A stretch of 64,000 nt of DNA from Cryptomeria japonica (Eukaryota > Streptophyta > Pinopsida > Cupressales > Cupressaceae). The position numbers were made by a program, and so were the translations under genes. This document shows, one piece after another, positions 1 to 11,012 of the stretch. The first letter of the stretch is position 1, and the number at the start of each line of letters is the position of its first letter. The DNA is taken from NCBI RefSeq assembly GCF_030272615.1, contig NC_081408.1, positions 612,710,977 through 612,774,976 on the forward strand. Reading direction: 5' to 3'. The notes beneath the pieces were generated by a model that saw only the letters and a program-made list of their open reading frames with translations, made no database searches and had not been told where the DNA came from.

Positions 1-35
1 AAGAATTTTGAAAAAAACACAAGTTTGTTAAGAAA

Positions 36-1325
36 ATGAATCACACTTTTATCGGCCTCATTCCCAAAAAAGTGGATTGTGACTCCATGTCTGATTATAG
101 GCCAATATCACTATGCAATACTATCTACAAGATAATCTCCAAGGCTATGGTTGAAAGATTGAAGAAACTGCTCCCCAAGCTAGTCTCTGAAAATCAGAAT
201 GGGTTTACTTCGGATAGGGAAATTGCGGACAACAACATATTGGTTTTGGAAGTCATTCATTCACTACATAAAGAAAAAATTAAAGGTATGATTGTTAAAC
301 TTGATGTTGCTAAAGCTTACGCTAAAGTAATTTGGAGCTTCTTGTGTCAAGTCCTTGTCAAATTTGGGTTTCCAGAAAAATGGATTGAATGCATAAAATT
401 CTGCATTAGTACTGTTAAATTTTCAATACTCATCAATGGAAGCTTAAGTGGCTTCTTTGAAGCCACTAATGGCCTATGAAAAGGGGATCCATTGTCTCCT
501 TCACTATTTGTGCTAATGGTAGAAGTATTGGACAGATTAATTAAAAAGAGACATCACGAAGGCATTTGGAAGGGAATCAAAGTCCATGATCAGTTTGAGG
601 CAATCACACACTCCCAATTTGCTGATGGCACTATCATATTCGATGAGGCTACCATCCGAGAAGCTTCGGGAATTAGGAACACTTTAGAGGAGTATACTTT
701 AGCTTTGGGTCAAGTTATGAACAAAGGGAAATCCCAGCTATTCTTCTTTAACACCAACAGACAAACACAGGGAAAAATTGCACAACTCTTGGACATAAGC
801 ATTGTGGAGCTTCCGATCAAGTACTTGGGGGTACGGATTAACAAAGGGTGCAGGCAATCTCAAATTTGGGAAGATGTTACCAAATCTTGTCAAGCTAAAT
901 CAAAGAATTGGAAAAATAGATGGCTGACTCAAGCAGGCAGAATTACTATGATCAAGTTAGTTCTATTTGCAATACCTGTATATAGCATGTCATGTTTCAA
1001 AATCTTGTTTGTGGCTAGAAAGAGTTTGAACAACCTATTAAAGAAATTTGTGTGGGATGGTGCCAAAGACAACAGGAAAATTCCACTGATCAATTGGGAC
1101 ACTCTATGTCTTGTTAAGGAAGATGGTGGTGCTGGTCTTAGAAAAATGGAAGTACAAAATTCTTCTCTAGGAGCAAAGCTAGCCTGGAAAATGTGTAAGG
1201 AACCTCAGAAATTGTGGTGTAGGTTGTTTCAAAAGAAGTATCTTGATTCAGAAGACACTAACAGAATCCTCACAATGGCTAACTCAGAGAGGGGTTTGAC
1301 ATTCCTGGAATTTCTTATGGGATAG
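36..1325 (+). pseudogene. LINE reverse transcriptase, inactivated
   Basis: The protein contains RT motifs in family order: YRPISLCNTIYKIISK, QNGFTSDREIADN, the palm motif LDVAKAYAKV, then GDPLSPSLFVL, QFADGTIIF and the LGVRIN motif. It would copy element RNA at a nicked target. A TGA at 477-479 sits just before KGDPLSP, where LINEs normally have Arg-Gln, so CGA to TGA is the likely change; the frame is otherwise continuous from 36 to 1325. Two acidic positions are altered: the FADD box reads FADG, and the usual AYD reads AYA. Both changes would abolish catalysis independently of the stop. Confidence 0.88.
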
Positions 1326-1811
1326 TAGACATATTATCACTGATCATATCTCATGGCAAATTGGTAATGGTTGCACCGCGCTGTTTTGGAGAGACTCTTG
1401 GGATGGGTTTCCTGCATTAGCGGATTCATTTGAAGACAAGGGATGGGTGGACATGGTGGAAAATTGTATAGGATAGCATGTGTGCAACTACATGGAAAGA
1501 CAGGTTGATCAAAATGGCTTGAGGAAATGGAAAAAAATCAACACTAGAAATCCTTCACTATGCGAACAGTTATGGAAAGCAATAAAAGATAGGAAAATAC
1601 TGGAGTCTATGGAAGAAGATACCATAATTTGGTGTGCTGCAAAATTGAGAACTACGAGATTGGGTATGTCTATAGAGAAGGGAATCAGGTGGCGGATTAC
1701 CTTGCAAACCGCGGAGTTGGAGAATATGATGACCCTGTTTACTTTTTCCAAGTATCTGCTACAGAGGACATCAAAGGACAATGCTTGAAGAACTATCAAA
1801 GATATCCTTGA
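1326..1811 (+). pseudogene. LINE zf-RVT linker and RNase H-like tail, shifted frame
   Basis: Downstream of the RT a different frame encodes the tryptophan-rich stretch ISWQIGNGCTALFWRDSW (about 1345-1405), typical of the zf-RVT region. From 1629 another frame gives YVYREGNQVADYLANRG, the closing motif of the RNase H-like domain of plant LINEs; the conserved Asp of that motif is present. The segments are separated by stops and at least one frameshift, and most of the RNase H core is missing or unreadable. Confidence 0.7.
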
Positions 1812-2160
1812 TTAGGGATCAGGTAGCATGCCTGTGATTTTTTGACCCTATCAGCCTATCGGGTCATTGTGGTGGCACCTTGACAAACACTGAGGTAGTA
1901 CAAAACTAAAAATGTGAACAAAAAATTAGTCTCTCTGGTGGTAGGATCACATGGCCCCCGAATAGTCCATCATGATGCCTAGAAGTTGCCACTGCATCGG
2001 TAATGGCATAATGCAAAATGGGAGATCCTAATAGGATATGGGTGGGCCTAATTGATTGACATCACAAATCAAGACCTTATATGTCGAATCCGTCGGGCAA
2101 AGGCAAGATAGGAAAGAGAGAGTGCCATTTTGGGAAGCTTTGCAGAGACAAATTTAGGCA
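1812..2160. other. Non-coding stretch
   Basis: No coding signal, repeat or element terminus was recognised here. It separates the LINE remnant from a short unrecognised ORF. Confidence 0.5.
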
Positions 2161-2544
2161 ATGGCATATTTTGGAATGGTCAGTTGTGTGAATTGTGAAA
2201 ACACACTGAATATGCAATTGAGGAACTTGTTTCTCACTGAGGAATATGTGTATGATTTTGCTCGGGGGCTCATGGGCATCACGCTAAATTTTGAAAGACA
2301 TTGGTGTGATGCTATGGTGCTGGAAGCCATTCTTGTGCCTTTGGTGGATATCATCGACTCAGGGGAGCGTGTGGTTGAACTGCTTGCAGGGTTCATAAAA
2401 CACTTTATCACGAACAGTGTTGCCAACACCATCCTAAGCATGGAGGAAGATGTCAAAGTGAGCATATTGAAAGTATACTTCCAGTTTGATAATTACTTAC
2501 CTCTGAATGCTGAGGATGATATTGAAGATGAAGTTCATTATTAA
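2161..2544 (+). CDS. Hypothetical 127-aa ORF
   Basis: An ORF with an ATG start and no recognised family. It begins MAYFGMVSCVNCENTLN and ends in an acidic tail (NAEDDIEDEVHY). It is preceded by an in-frame stop two codons upstream, so it is not an extension of the LINE frame. Its last codons fall inside the first unit of the tandem repeat that follows (gatgaagttca), so the 3' end of the ORF and the repeat share sequence. It could be a fragment of a transposon ORF or a chance ORF; there is no visible promoter or neighbour to support a gene. Confidence 0.25.
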   Translation: MAYFGMVSCVNCENTLNMQLRNLFLTEEYVYDFARGLMGITLNFERHWCDAMVLEAILVPLVDIIDSGERVVELLAGFIKHFITNSVANTILSMEEDVKVSILKVYFQFDNYLPLNAEDDIEDEVHY

Positions 2545-2770
2545 GATTAAAATGTAGATAACCAAATGAGTTCATCCATTATAGTTGAAATATAGCTAAT
2601 ATGATGAAGTTCAGTTATTAAGGTTAAAATGTAGATAACCAAATGAGTTCATCCATTATAGTTAAAATATAGCTAATATGATGAAGTTCATTTATTAAGG
2701 TTAAAATGTAGGTAACAAAATGAAGTTCATCCATTAGAATTACAATTTAGGTAACATGATGAGTTCATCC
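2527..2770. repeat. Tandem repeat, about 77-bp unit
   Basis: The motif gatgaagttc recurs at 2527, 2603 and 2680. Between occurrences there is near-identical sequence (ggttaaaatgtagataac, then aatgagttcatccattatag). A third, shorter and more diverged unit runs to about 2770. Confidence 0.85.
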
Positions 2771-3622
2771 AATAATTTTTAACCATTCATTATGTTCATG
2801 TTTACATTAAACACATGTCATGCATCTTGTTCCAAAACGCACTATAATTTCATCATAACTAATGAGATTCTTTCATGCATACTTATTTTTATTAACAATA
2901 ACATAATACATTCTTTCATGATCCAATTTACTACATTTAAGAGATGACTACATACAAGCATTTACGATAAATCTCATCTAATCCACTTATGCATTCTATC
3001 AAAATGCCATCCATACATGCTAACACTAAACATGAAACATAAGAGCAAAAGCATCACATAATACCAAATCGATATCAGAGTTCACCCCTAGAGGGCTACA
3101 TCTCTGGGTTTTCTCAACTGCAAGAGCCCTCTAATCATTTAAATAAGTTAAGAATACATAAGGTTCACATCATTTACAATCCTGCCATGAAGGTGAACAT
3201 AACCAATATACAAACGACCACATCGGTCAATAAATACATAAAAGATCCCTGAATAGGAAAGGATCCACTGAACTTAATAAAAGCAAATACAAAGGTCCAT
3301 TTCTTGACGGTACTCTAACTAGAGACCTAACTAGCTATGGTCAACCACAAATCAACACTCGACACCCGCATAAAGGACAAGAGAAGATATAACACCATCA
3401 CAAGGCAACAACCAAACTAGAGACTGAGGATATAAATAGATACCCCATTTCAACCAAATGACGGGGTCCAAACAACATATCAAGGCCTTGCCATTACTTT
3501 AAGCAAAAGCGAATACAAGAATTAGACTTACATAGGCAATAATCGGGAAAGGACAATCTTCTTTCCTATTGATTTAAACAATAAAAGTCGATCAAGTTTT
3601 CTAAATGATCTAAGTTTTCAAA
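2771..3622. other. AT-rich intergenic DNA, possible old LTR debris
   Basis: No ORF or clear repeat was found. This stretch and the sequence right of 9984 were contiguous before the copia element inserted, as its target duplication shows. Phrases such as the ATATCAGAG near 3072 hint at retrotransposon debris, but no ends could be placed. Confidence 0.4.
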
Positions 3623-3627
3623 ATTAC

Positions 3628-4082
3628 TGTTGGTGTAAATAAATATTCATTATGGATATTATTACACTTTACTTAAGTTAACTTAGGATAATGCATCTCT
3701 TCGTAGTTTGGATTTGAGACACTTAGGGAAGTGTGCACATAGGGATAGAGCTTGTAGGAGAAATTCCACCTTTTGTGGTCTTTTTTTGTTGTTACACTCC
3801 ATATTCGGTAGGTCATCCACCTCTTGTGGAATATTATATTATTTCTCCTACCTACCCCTAGTATTTCTTACCTACCCTTGTTTCTCATTGAGCCACATGT
3901 CATGATTGTGTGCTCGTACATCCATATGGCCTTGCCTATATAAGCAGGCCTATATTCATTGTATTGGTATGAATCTAGTCGATCATTTTGCATATTGATG
4001 AGAATACAATTTTGTTCTTGTCATTCTATTGTCTCTCTTTTTATGCTTTTCATTGTGCCCTTGATCTTGGCAAAATCCTACA
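3628..4082 (+). repeat. 5' LTR of copia element
   Basis: It starts TGTTGGTGTAAAT and ends AATCCTACA, is 455 bp long and matches 9524-9978. It carries a TATA box at 3936-3944. Confidence 0.95.
3936..3944 (+). promoter_or_regulatory. LTR TATA box
   Basis: CTATATAAG lies in the middle of the LTR and is repeated in the 3' LTR at 9832-9840. The position fits the U3/R boundary of a copia LTR promoter. Confidence 0.6.
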
Positions 4083-4095
4083 TGGTATCAGAGCC
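4083..4095 (+). other. Primer binding site (tRNA-Met type)
   Basis: TGGTATCAGAGCC begins immediately after the LTR. It is the standard plant copia site complementary to initiator tRNA-Met. Confidence 0.93.
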
Positions 4096-4399
4096 ATTGG
4101 GGCTTCATTAATTGGTTTTTGGAGACATCGTGGAAGGCTTCTATTTTCGGATCTGAGGAACTACATTTTTTGGAGGCATCTTAGAGCATTTTCAACCTCA
4201 CCATTGCATCTGGGAGGTCATTTCCATAAAAATCAAGTATAAATTTGACCTATTTTGGTGAAAATTGATTTTTGGGTGTGGAGGAAATTTTTTGCCCAAT
4301 TCGAGCAGTACGGTATGGAATTTTTGGATTTTTTTCAGAAAAAAAAAAAAAATTATTCTTTTTCTGAAAATTATTTTCCAGTTTGAAAAGATTTTTTTG

Positions 4400-4421
4400 A
4401 TATATATATATATATATATAT
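4400..4421. repeat. (TA)n microsatellite
   Basis: About eleven TA units in the copia leader. Confidence 0.9.
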
Positions 4422-4451
4422 TGAAATTTTTTTTGGAATCCGTACCTTCTA

Positions 4452-4527
4452 CCCAGTCAGCATCTGCCTAGTCAGGAGCGCACAGTCAGTGCCTAGTCAG
4501 CAACACCCAGTCAGTGCCCAGTCAGCA
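4452..4527 (+). repeat. CAGTCAG minisatellite
   Basis: The phrase CCAGTCAG or CTAGTCAG followed by a short variable spacer recurs about six to seven times in some 75 bp of the copia leader. Confidence 0.75.
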
Positions 4528-5176
4528 TTTTCTTTGGAAATTTTTAGACCCCTCTCCGTTGAGCAATTTGGATTTTTGGGTCAACTTTGGAGGCCCATAA
4601 CTTGCTCAGTTTTGCTCCTTTTTGGGTGCAATTCTTTTTGATTTGGGATATTTTTTCGTGCTCTTCGTAGTGGTGTGGTTATTTTCTAGTTTTGGTGCAT
4701 ATTTTTTTCAAAATTTTCAGATTCTCTCAGCTGTACCTGTCCAATCCTCAATTCTGCAACTTCAAAGGCTTTGTTTGAGCTCATACGACCTCCTTTTAAG
4801 GTGCCATTTTTTTTGAAAGTGCATATTTTTTCATCTACTTTCATAATCTATGATCAAATTTTAGAGATTTTAAGTAGAAATTGTACTTTCATATATTGGT
4901 CTTATTTAGCCTATTTGGTACTTGTAAATTGCTTGGATCTTAGTTTAGATCTCTTTCATTATTAGTTTGAGTCTCTTTTGGCCTTATTGAGGTAGTTGTA
5001 AAATTAAAATCAGAAGTCCACTTTGTCATTTTTTGCAAGTGGCCCATTGTACATGCACTAAGTATAAAGTGTCAAATCATCACTTTTGGGGGGGGGTTCT
5101 TTGATTGAGTGAATTTGGGGGGGGTGTCTTATATGATTGTGCCTCTCTTTCCTTGTGCTCTTTCATTTTTGTTGCA

Positions 5177-6166
5177 ATGAGTCCTCATAAATTTCCACCT
5201 TTAACTCCACATAATTATGCATCATGGAAAATTAAAGTATGGAGCAAATTAATGGAAAAAGGTCTCACGCATTACATAGATGGAACAATAGCAACACCAC
5301 CTGATCCTAAGGCTGATCCTAATGCTCAATTAGAATGGCTCACTAAGAATTGCATAGCTCTTAGAACTTTGCGCAAGTATGTATCAGATGACCTCATCTT
5401 TCATATTGAGAAGTGTACTACAATCAAAGATACTTGGGATATTTTTCAGAAATTGTATGGTCAAGTTGATGAAATCAGAGGATATAAGATTGACAATGAG
5501 CTCACCAACTTGGATCCCAAAAGTTTTGATACAATCCAAGATTATGTCACCAAAGCAAATGAGCTAAGAGCAAAACTTAAGGATTATGGAATTAACAAAA
5601 AGGATGCTCAGTTGATATTCAACTTGTTGGACAAGCTTGCACCAGAATATGCAGCATTTGTGTCTAGCTTCCAAACTCATCGTTTGATAGTAGGGAGTTC
5701 CTATGTTATGCCTTCATTTGATGCTTTCACAGAAATGTTGATATTGGAGCAATCTAAGTTGTTGATCATGGGGCTTCTCAAGTCTTCAAAATCCAAGGCT
5801 TTGGTGGCTAATCAAGGGAATCAAGGAAGTCAAGGCAAAGATTCCAACAAGAAGAAAATGCAATCTAAGTCACAGCCACAACAGGAAAAAGGACAATCAT
5901 CCTCTCCATCTCAAGGTGATTTTTCATCCTATTCCAAGAAGGGGACACCACCTAAGAAGGATAAACCAACTTGTGCATATTGCAAGAAGTATGGTCATGA
6001 TGAGCATCGATGCCAAACCAAGCAAGTTGATGAGTTGACAAATCTTCTCAAGAAAAACAACATCAACTTGCCATCCGCCTACACAAAGAAGGATTCAACT
6101 CCTTCCTCTTCCTCACAGTCTAAGGGAAAAGGGCAAGCATTTGTGGCTACTACAAGTTCTTCATAG
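5177..6166 (+). pseudogene. copia gag
   Basis: A 329-aa gag, opening at ATG 5177 with MSPHKFPPLTPHNYASWK. The N-terminal half is the copia-type capsid (UBN2-like; YASWKIKVWSKLMEKG, then DTWDIFQKLYGQ). A basic, Gln/Ser-rich stretch follows, then one zinc knuckle CAYCKKYGHDEHRC (CX2CX4HX4C) near residue 270. It would form the particle shell and bind element RNA. The upstream TTG-initiated extension is not needed. Two tandem TAG codons (6164-6169) separate it from the protease in the same frame, so in the live ancestor gag and pol were probably one polyprotein. Confidence 0.9.
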
Positions 6167-6169
6167 TAG

Positions 6170-9100
6170 TGGATACTTGACTCAGGTGCCTCTTATCACA
6201 TGGGTTCTACAAAGGAGCAGTTTTCTTCATTGGAGCCATCTAAGGTACCTCAGATTTACATAGGTGATGATACACAAGTAGAGGTTGAAGGGAAAGGTTC
6301 GGTTGACATGGATGATGGAACTTTTGAGAATGTTCTATATGTTCCTAACTTGTCTACCAACCTTCTCTCTATCTACCAAATCACTCACTATGGGAATGGG
6401 AAAAAGGTTGAGTTTACACCAGATTCAGTTGTGGTCAAGGAACTTGATGATGATGCCTTGGTAGTAGTGGGACAAGTCAATGACAACTCAAGGCTTTATT
6501 CATTCTCCCACTTTGTGCCAAGTTCACCTTCTAGGGCCTTGCTTACTCATTCAAATTCCAAAAGTAAGCTATGGCATGAGCGGTTTGGTCACCTCAACTA
6601 CCGCTATCTTCAGCAACTCAGCACTAAAGACATGGTCATAGGTTTTACCTCGCATCAGTTTTTCAGAGGGTGTATGTTCAGGTTGTTCCATGGGCAAGCA
6701 TCCCGAGGAGAAGTTTGATAAAGGGAAAGCTTGGAGAGCTTTGGAAGTTCTTCAACTTGTTCACAATGATGTAACTGGGCCATTTCCAACACCTTCATTT
6801 AGCAAGGCCCGCTATGTCCTCACCTTCATTGATGACTACTCCCGTTTCACTTGGGTCTACTTTCTCATTCATAAGAGTGAAGTATTTGACAGATTTCAGG
6901 ACTTCAAGACTCGTGTGGAGAAGCAATCTGGGAAAGTGGTGAAGATTCTTTGCATAGATAATGGAAGGGAATACGTGGACAAAAGACTTCAGGATTTTTG
7001 TACATTTGAGGGGATTGATCTACAGCATTCTGTCACTTACACTCCATAGCAGAACGGAGTTGTAGAATGCAAGAATAGAACTCTCAAAGAAATGGCTAGC
7101 CGTATGATACATGCACATTCTCTTGATCCTGCCTTTTGGGCCAAGGCTATCAGTTGTGCCACACACACCCAGAATTGGGTTCCTCACAAAGCTTCACAAG
7201 GTATTACTCCTTTTGAGGCTTGGACTAGTAGGAAACTAATTGTGAGACATTTTAGAGTCTTTGGGTGTCTAGCATGGGCTCACATACCTCCACAGAAACA
7301 CAAGGATTTGGAACCTCAGAGTCAGCCTTGCATATTTGTTGGATATCCTAAGGGTGTTAAAGCATATAGATTGATGGATCCTAAGACACATGAGGTGTTC
7401 ATTGAGAGGAGTGTTCACTTTGAGGAAAGCTCTCCTAACTTAGCCTCTCTACCTCCTCCACCTTCCTCCATTGTGGATAGTGATGTTAGTGATTCGGATG
7501 ATGAGACTCCTTCAACTCTGACTCACAGGGTTACACCTCTGTAGGGTCCACTTACAGTTGAGAACCCTCATTCTCCACCTCCACCTAGACCTTGTTGGGA
7601 TCGATAAACACTAGAGTTTGTGGGTTCTCTTGTTGGGGATCCTTTAGATACACGGAGAACTCGATCACAGCATCAGGATCTACCATATGCATTCATTGCT
7701 ACTACTTCTGATCCACAGACATTTAGGGAAGCATCTAGGGTTCCTGAGTGGGACCAAGCTATGGAGGAAGAGTATAGTTCCTTGATGAGGAACAACACAT
7801 GGGATTTAGTCCATCTCCCTAAGGGGAGAAAGATGGTTTGATGTAAGTGGATCTATCAGACCAAATTTGCAGCGGATGGAAGTGTGGATAAGTATAAGGC
7901 TCAGCTTGTTGCGAAAGGTTTCTCTCAGGTTGCAGGTGTTGACTATACTGAGACCTTTGTGCCAGTAGCCAAGATGAACTCCATTCGCTTGACACTTGCT
8001 ATTGCTGCAGCTCATGGTTGGGCTGTACATCAGATGGATGTGAAGAGTTCTTTTCTTCATGGTGATCTTGATGAGGAGATTTATATGGAGCAGCCACAGG
8101 GTTTCATCCAGGATACTTCTTTGGTTTGCAGACTAAGGAAATCTCTCTATGGTCTTAAGTAGGTCCCCAAGGCTTGGTATGCCAAGATGGATTCCTTTCT
8201 TCTCTCAGCAGGGTTCACCAGGTGTCATTCTGATCTGAATGTCTACATTTTGTGACAGGATGACTCTCACTTGATACGTGTGCTCTATGTTGATGGCTTG
8301 ATCATTATAGGGAGTACCACATCCATCATTAGCAGAGTCAAATATGCTTTGCATGATAGAATTTCTATGACTGACTTGGGTCTTTTGCACTACTTTATCG
8401 GGATCGAGATTTCACAGTTGCCTTCTAGGATTACACTATCGCAACCCAAGTATGCTCTTGATCTACTTGCATGCTTTCATATGGCTAATTGTAAGCCTGC
8501 ACTAACTCCCTTTCTTTCAGGAGTCAAGCTTGAGGCTCAATGATCTTCTCCACTAGTTGATGCCACTTTGTATCATCAGCTTGTGGGTAGTCTCATCTAC
8601 TTGACCCATACATGCCCTGATATTTCATTTGCAGTTGGCATGGTTTCCCACTTCATGCAGGAACCACATGAGCTTCATTAGAAAGCCACCAAACACATCC
8701 TTCATTACATCTAGGTTACACATCACTATGGGATTCACTATGCAGCAAGAACAGGACTTCGCTTGGTTGGTTACATAGACTCCGATTGGGCTAGCGATCT
8801 TGATGATCGTAAGTCTACTTCCGGTTATAGTTTTTACCTTGGTTCAGGATCCATTTGTTGGCAGAGCAAGAAGCAACATGCTATTGCTCTTTCTTCGACT
8901 AAGGCTGAGTATCGAGGCGCTATTAATGCAGCGACTGAGACCATTTGGCTCCAGCAGATTCTCACAGAGTTTGGATTCACCACTCCACGGCCGACAGTTC
9001 TACATTGTGATAATCAGAGTGCTATTGCAATATCGAAGAACCCAGTCCAGCACCAGCAGACCAAACACATCGAGATTCATGCACACTATATCCAAGAGCT

Positions 9101-9203
9101 GATTCAGGAGCAAGTCATTGATTTGCAGTATTGTCCTACAGTGGAGCAAGTTGCTGACATATTCACCAAACCTTTCACCGAGAGTAAGTTCCAGCAGTTG
9201 TGA
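6170..9203 (+). pseudogene. copia pol (protease, integrase, RT, RNase H)
   Basis: Domains in order: aspartic protease WILDSGASYHMG (from 6170); GAG_pre-integrase LWHERFGHLNYRYLQQL (about 6570); integrase with HNDVTGPF, CIDNGREY and QNGVVE; RT with WIYQTKFAADGS, HQMDVKSSFLHG and YVDG; RNase H with DSDWASDLDDRKSTSGY and ADIFTKPF. A frameshift lies at about 6650-6690. From there one frame runs to 9203, broken by stops at 7047, 7542, 7605, 7839, 8160, 8253, 8541, 8679 and 8712, plus a premature terminal TGA at 9201. Several are TAG at an expected Gln (before NGVVE, after SLYGLK). The RT YVDD box is YVDG, so the active site is also lost. Confidence 0.93.
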
Positions 9204-9510
9204 GCTCTCTTGGGGGTGTGGGATGTGTCATTAGGGGGGGTCAGCTGACTTCTCCTTCCTCTCTTATGGGAGGGGGGGGACTTTTTCCTCTTTGAGGTTT
9301 TGTCCTTCTTCTTTGAGAGTCTTCTTGTACATTTATCTCTCTTTTGGGGGGGAGTTTTTTCCCACTGGGTTTTCTCCCTTTCTCCATTTGTGAGAGATTG
9401 CTTTGCATAGTTTTGCTTGCTTTTGCATATTGTACATGGGTACCTATCATGGCCTAGTAGTCGAGACCCATCTTGCATTGTTGACTTGAGTCTTCATTCC
9501 CCTAAGTTGC
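9204..9510 (+). other. copia 3' untranslated region, G-rich
   Basis: Several runs of seven to eight G residues (near 9234, 9272 and 9346) separated by T-rich sequence lie between pol and the purine tract. The apparent minus-strand ORFs here come from this skewed composition. Confidence 0.6.
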
Positions 9511-9523
9511 ACTTAAGGGGGGG
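9511..9523 (+). other. Polypurine tract
   Basis: ACTTAAGGGGGGG directly abuts the 3' LTR and would prime plus-strand DNA. Confidence 0.85.
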
Positions 9524-9978
9524 TGTTGGTGTAAATAAATATTCATTATGGATATTATTACACTTTACTTAAGTTAACTTAGGATAATGCATCTCTTCGT
9601 AGTTTGGATTTGAGACACTTAGGGAAGTGTGCACATAAGGATAGAGCTCGTAGGAGAAATTCTACCTTTTGTGGTCTTGTTTTGTTGTTACACTCCACAT
9701 TAGGTGGGTCATCCACCTCTTGTGGAATATTATATTATTTCTCCTACCTACCCCTAGTATTTCTTACCTACCCTTGTTTCTCATTGAGCCACATGTCATG
9801 ATTGTGTGCTCGTACATCTATATGGCCTTGCCTATATAAGCAGGCCTATATTCATTGTATTGGTATGAATCCAGTTGATCATTATGCATATTAATGAGCA
9901 TACAATTTTCTTCTTGTCATTCTATTGTCTCTCTTTTTATGTTTTTCATTGTGCTCTTGATCTTGGCAAAATCCTACA
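9524..9978 (+). repeat. 3' LTR of copia element
   Basis: 455 bp, matching the 5' LTR, with its own TATA box at 9832-9840. It is followed by the target duplicate ATTAC. Confidence 0.95.
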
Positions 9979-10130
9979 ATTACATTAACAGAAAAATCAC
10001 CATTACAAGGTCGATACAATACCATAATTGCAATATTACCATTTGTCTATTTCTCATTATAGAGGAAAAATATAACTAAACCATTTATTTTACTAAATGA
10101 AAATATCATTAACTTACCAATTTTTTCAAT

Positions 10131-10236
10131 CGATACATTACTAAATTTCCAATAAATCGATACATTATTAAATTTCCAATAAATAGATACATTATTAAAT
10201 TTCCAATAAATTGATACATTATTAAATTTCCAATAG
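10131..10236. repeat. 27-bp tandem repeat, four copies
   Basis: GATACATTATTAAATTTCC units begin at 10131, 10158, 10185 and 10212. The units are nearly identical, with a change at the first base. Confidence 0.92.
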
Positions 10237-10491
10237 TTCTAATAGCATATCATTTAAATATTCTAAATATCCAATGATAAATATTTCATTTTTCAATTAC
10301 TCATATACTTTAGTATTCCATTCCTAAAATTCCTAGATGACCTATATCATGCAAATCGAAAAATGACATATTCCTGAATAATATATTATTTAAAAATCAC
10401 CAAATAATAGATATATTTTATTTCAAAAATTTCCAATAAAAATAATATTCAATCTATTCCCAAAGGGTACTTCCTCATTAAGACATATACC

Positions 10492-10735
10492 CAAATTAAA
10501 TATTAATTATTATATATTTATTAATCCTTGGATAATAAAATATAAACAATTAATAATTTTATGATACACAATTTCAAATTAAACATTAATTAATATATAT
10601 ATTAATCTCCATTAATAAAATATATATTAATAATAATTAAATAATACACAGATTTCAAATTAAATATTGATTATTATATATTTATTAATCTTCATTAATA
10701 AAACATATGTTAATAATAATTTAAAAAAACTATTA
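10492..10735. repeat. About 82-bp AT-rich tandem repeat, three copies
   Basis: CAAATTAAA followed by TATTAATTATTATATAT-type sequence recurs at about 10492, 10575 and 10656. Each unit contains TTATTAATC and an AATAAAA tract. Confidence 0.75.
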
Positions 10736-10792
10736 AAACAACTTTTAATAAAATAAGTTTTATTTCAAAAAAAAACTTTGAAAAAAAGGGGG

Positions 10793-11012
10793 GGAAACAC
10801 TACGAGGCCCACCTCCCATCACGGGAGTGGTGGAAGCTATCGTAGCCTCCCCTACGGCCACCATGGTGGATGCAGGGGCCCCTGCAGCCACCGAGGGTGC
10901 AGGTCCCTACGGCTGTCGCGGGCGCAGGTCACTGCGTAACCCGCGGGGAGGAGGGGAAGGGAGGTGACGCGAGTTGAGCCTCGACTCCTCCGCCCGCCAA
11001 ACCCTAGCACCC
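10793..11012. other. GC-rich island in AT-rich DNA
   Basis: About 220 bp of strongly GC-rich sequence with many CpGs (GCGGGCGCAGG, CCCGCGGGGAGG) begins abruptly after a G run near 10791 and ends with CCAAACCCTAGCACCCCC. It contains repeated phrases (GCAGGGGCCCCTGCAGCC, GTGCAGGTCCCTACGG). A 60-codon minus-strand ORF here is Arg/Pro-rich and resembles no family I know. It may be a fragment of a GC-rich LTR or UTR from another element. Confidence 0.6.

Larger units (their letters stand above)
1..1811 (+). mobile_element. Decayed LINE (non-LTR retrotransposon), 5' end outside window
   Basis: Three consecutive plus-strand stretches give, in order, a LINE reverse transcriptase (36-1325), a zf-RVT-like linker (about 1326-1620) and the tail of a plant LINE RNase H-like domain (1629-1811, with the motif REGNQVADYLANRG). 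This order is that of plant L1-type ORF2 proteins. The endonuclease end lies outside the window. The copy is dead: one in-frame stop splits the RT, and the linker is shifted and interrupted. No poly(A) tail or target duplication was found at the 3' side, so the right edge is only the end of recognisable coding sequence. Confidence 0.85.
4096..5176 (+). other. Long untranslated leader of copia element
   Basis: About 1.1 kb of T-rich DNA lies between the PBS and the gag start. It contains a TA run (4400-4421), a small CAGTCAG-type minisatellite (4452-4527) and two G runs near 5090 and 5118. No ORF here resembles a protein. Confidence 0.6.
3628..9978 (+). mobile_element. Ty1/copia LTR retrotransposon, structurally complete, coding-dead
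   Basis: The two 455-bp LTRs (3628-4082 and 9524-9978) both start TGTTGG and end CTACA. The element is flanked by the perfect 5-bp target duplication ATTAC (3623-3627 and 9979-9983). The 5' LTR is followed directly by a tRNA-Met-type primer binding site, and the 3' LTR is preceded by a purine tract. Gene order gag, protease, integrase, RT, RNase H shows Ty1/copia. By eye the LTRs differ at about 16 of 455 positions (about 3.5%), mainly transitions. About a dozen nonsense codons and one frameshift inactivate it. Confidence 0.97.

Noticed and set aside
3708-3905. Small ORF repeated at 9604-9801
   Set aside because: Present because the LTR is duplicated; no protein features.
9104-9478. Lys/Arg-rich minus-strand ORFs
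   Set aside because: Caused by G-run/T-rich composition of the copia 3' UTR and antisense to RNase H.
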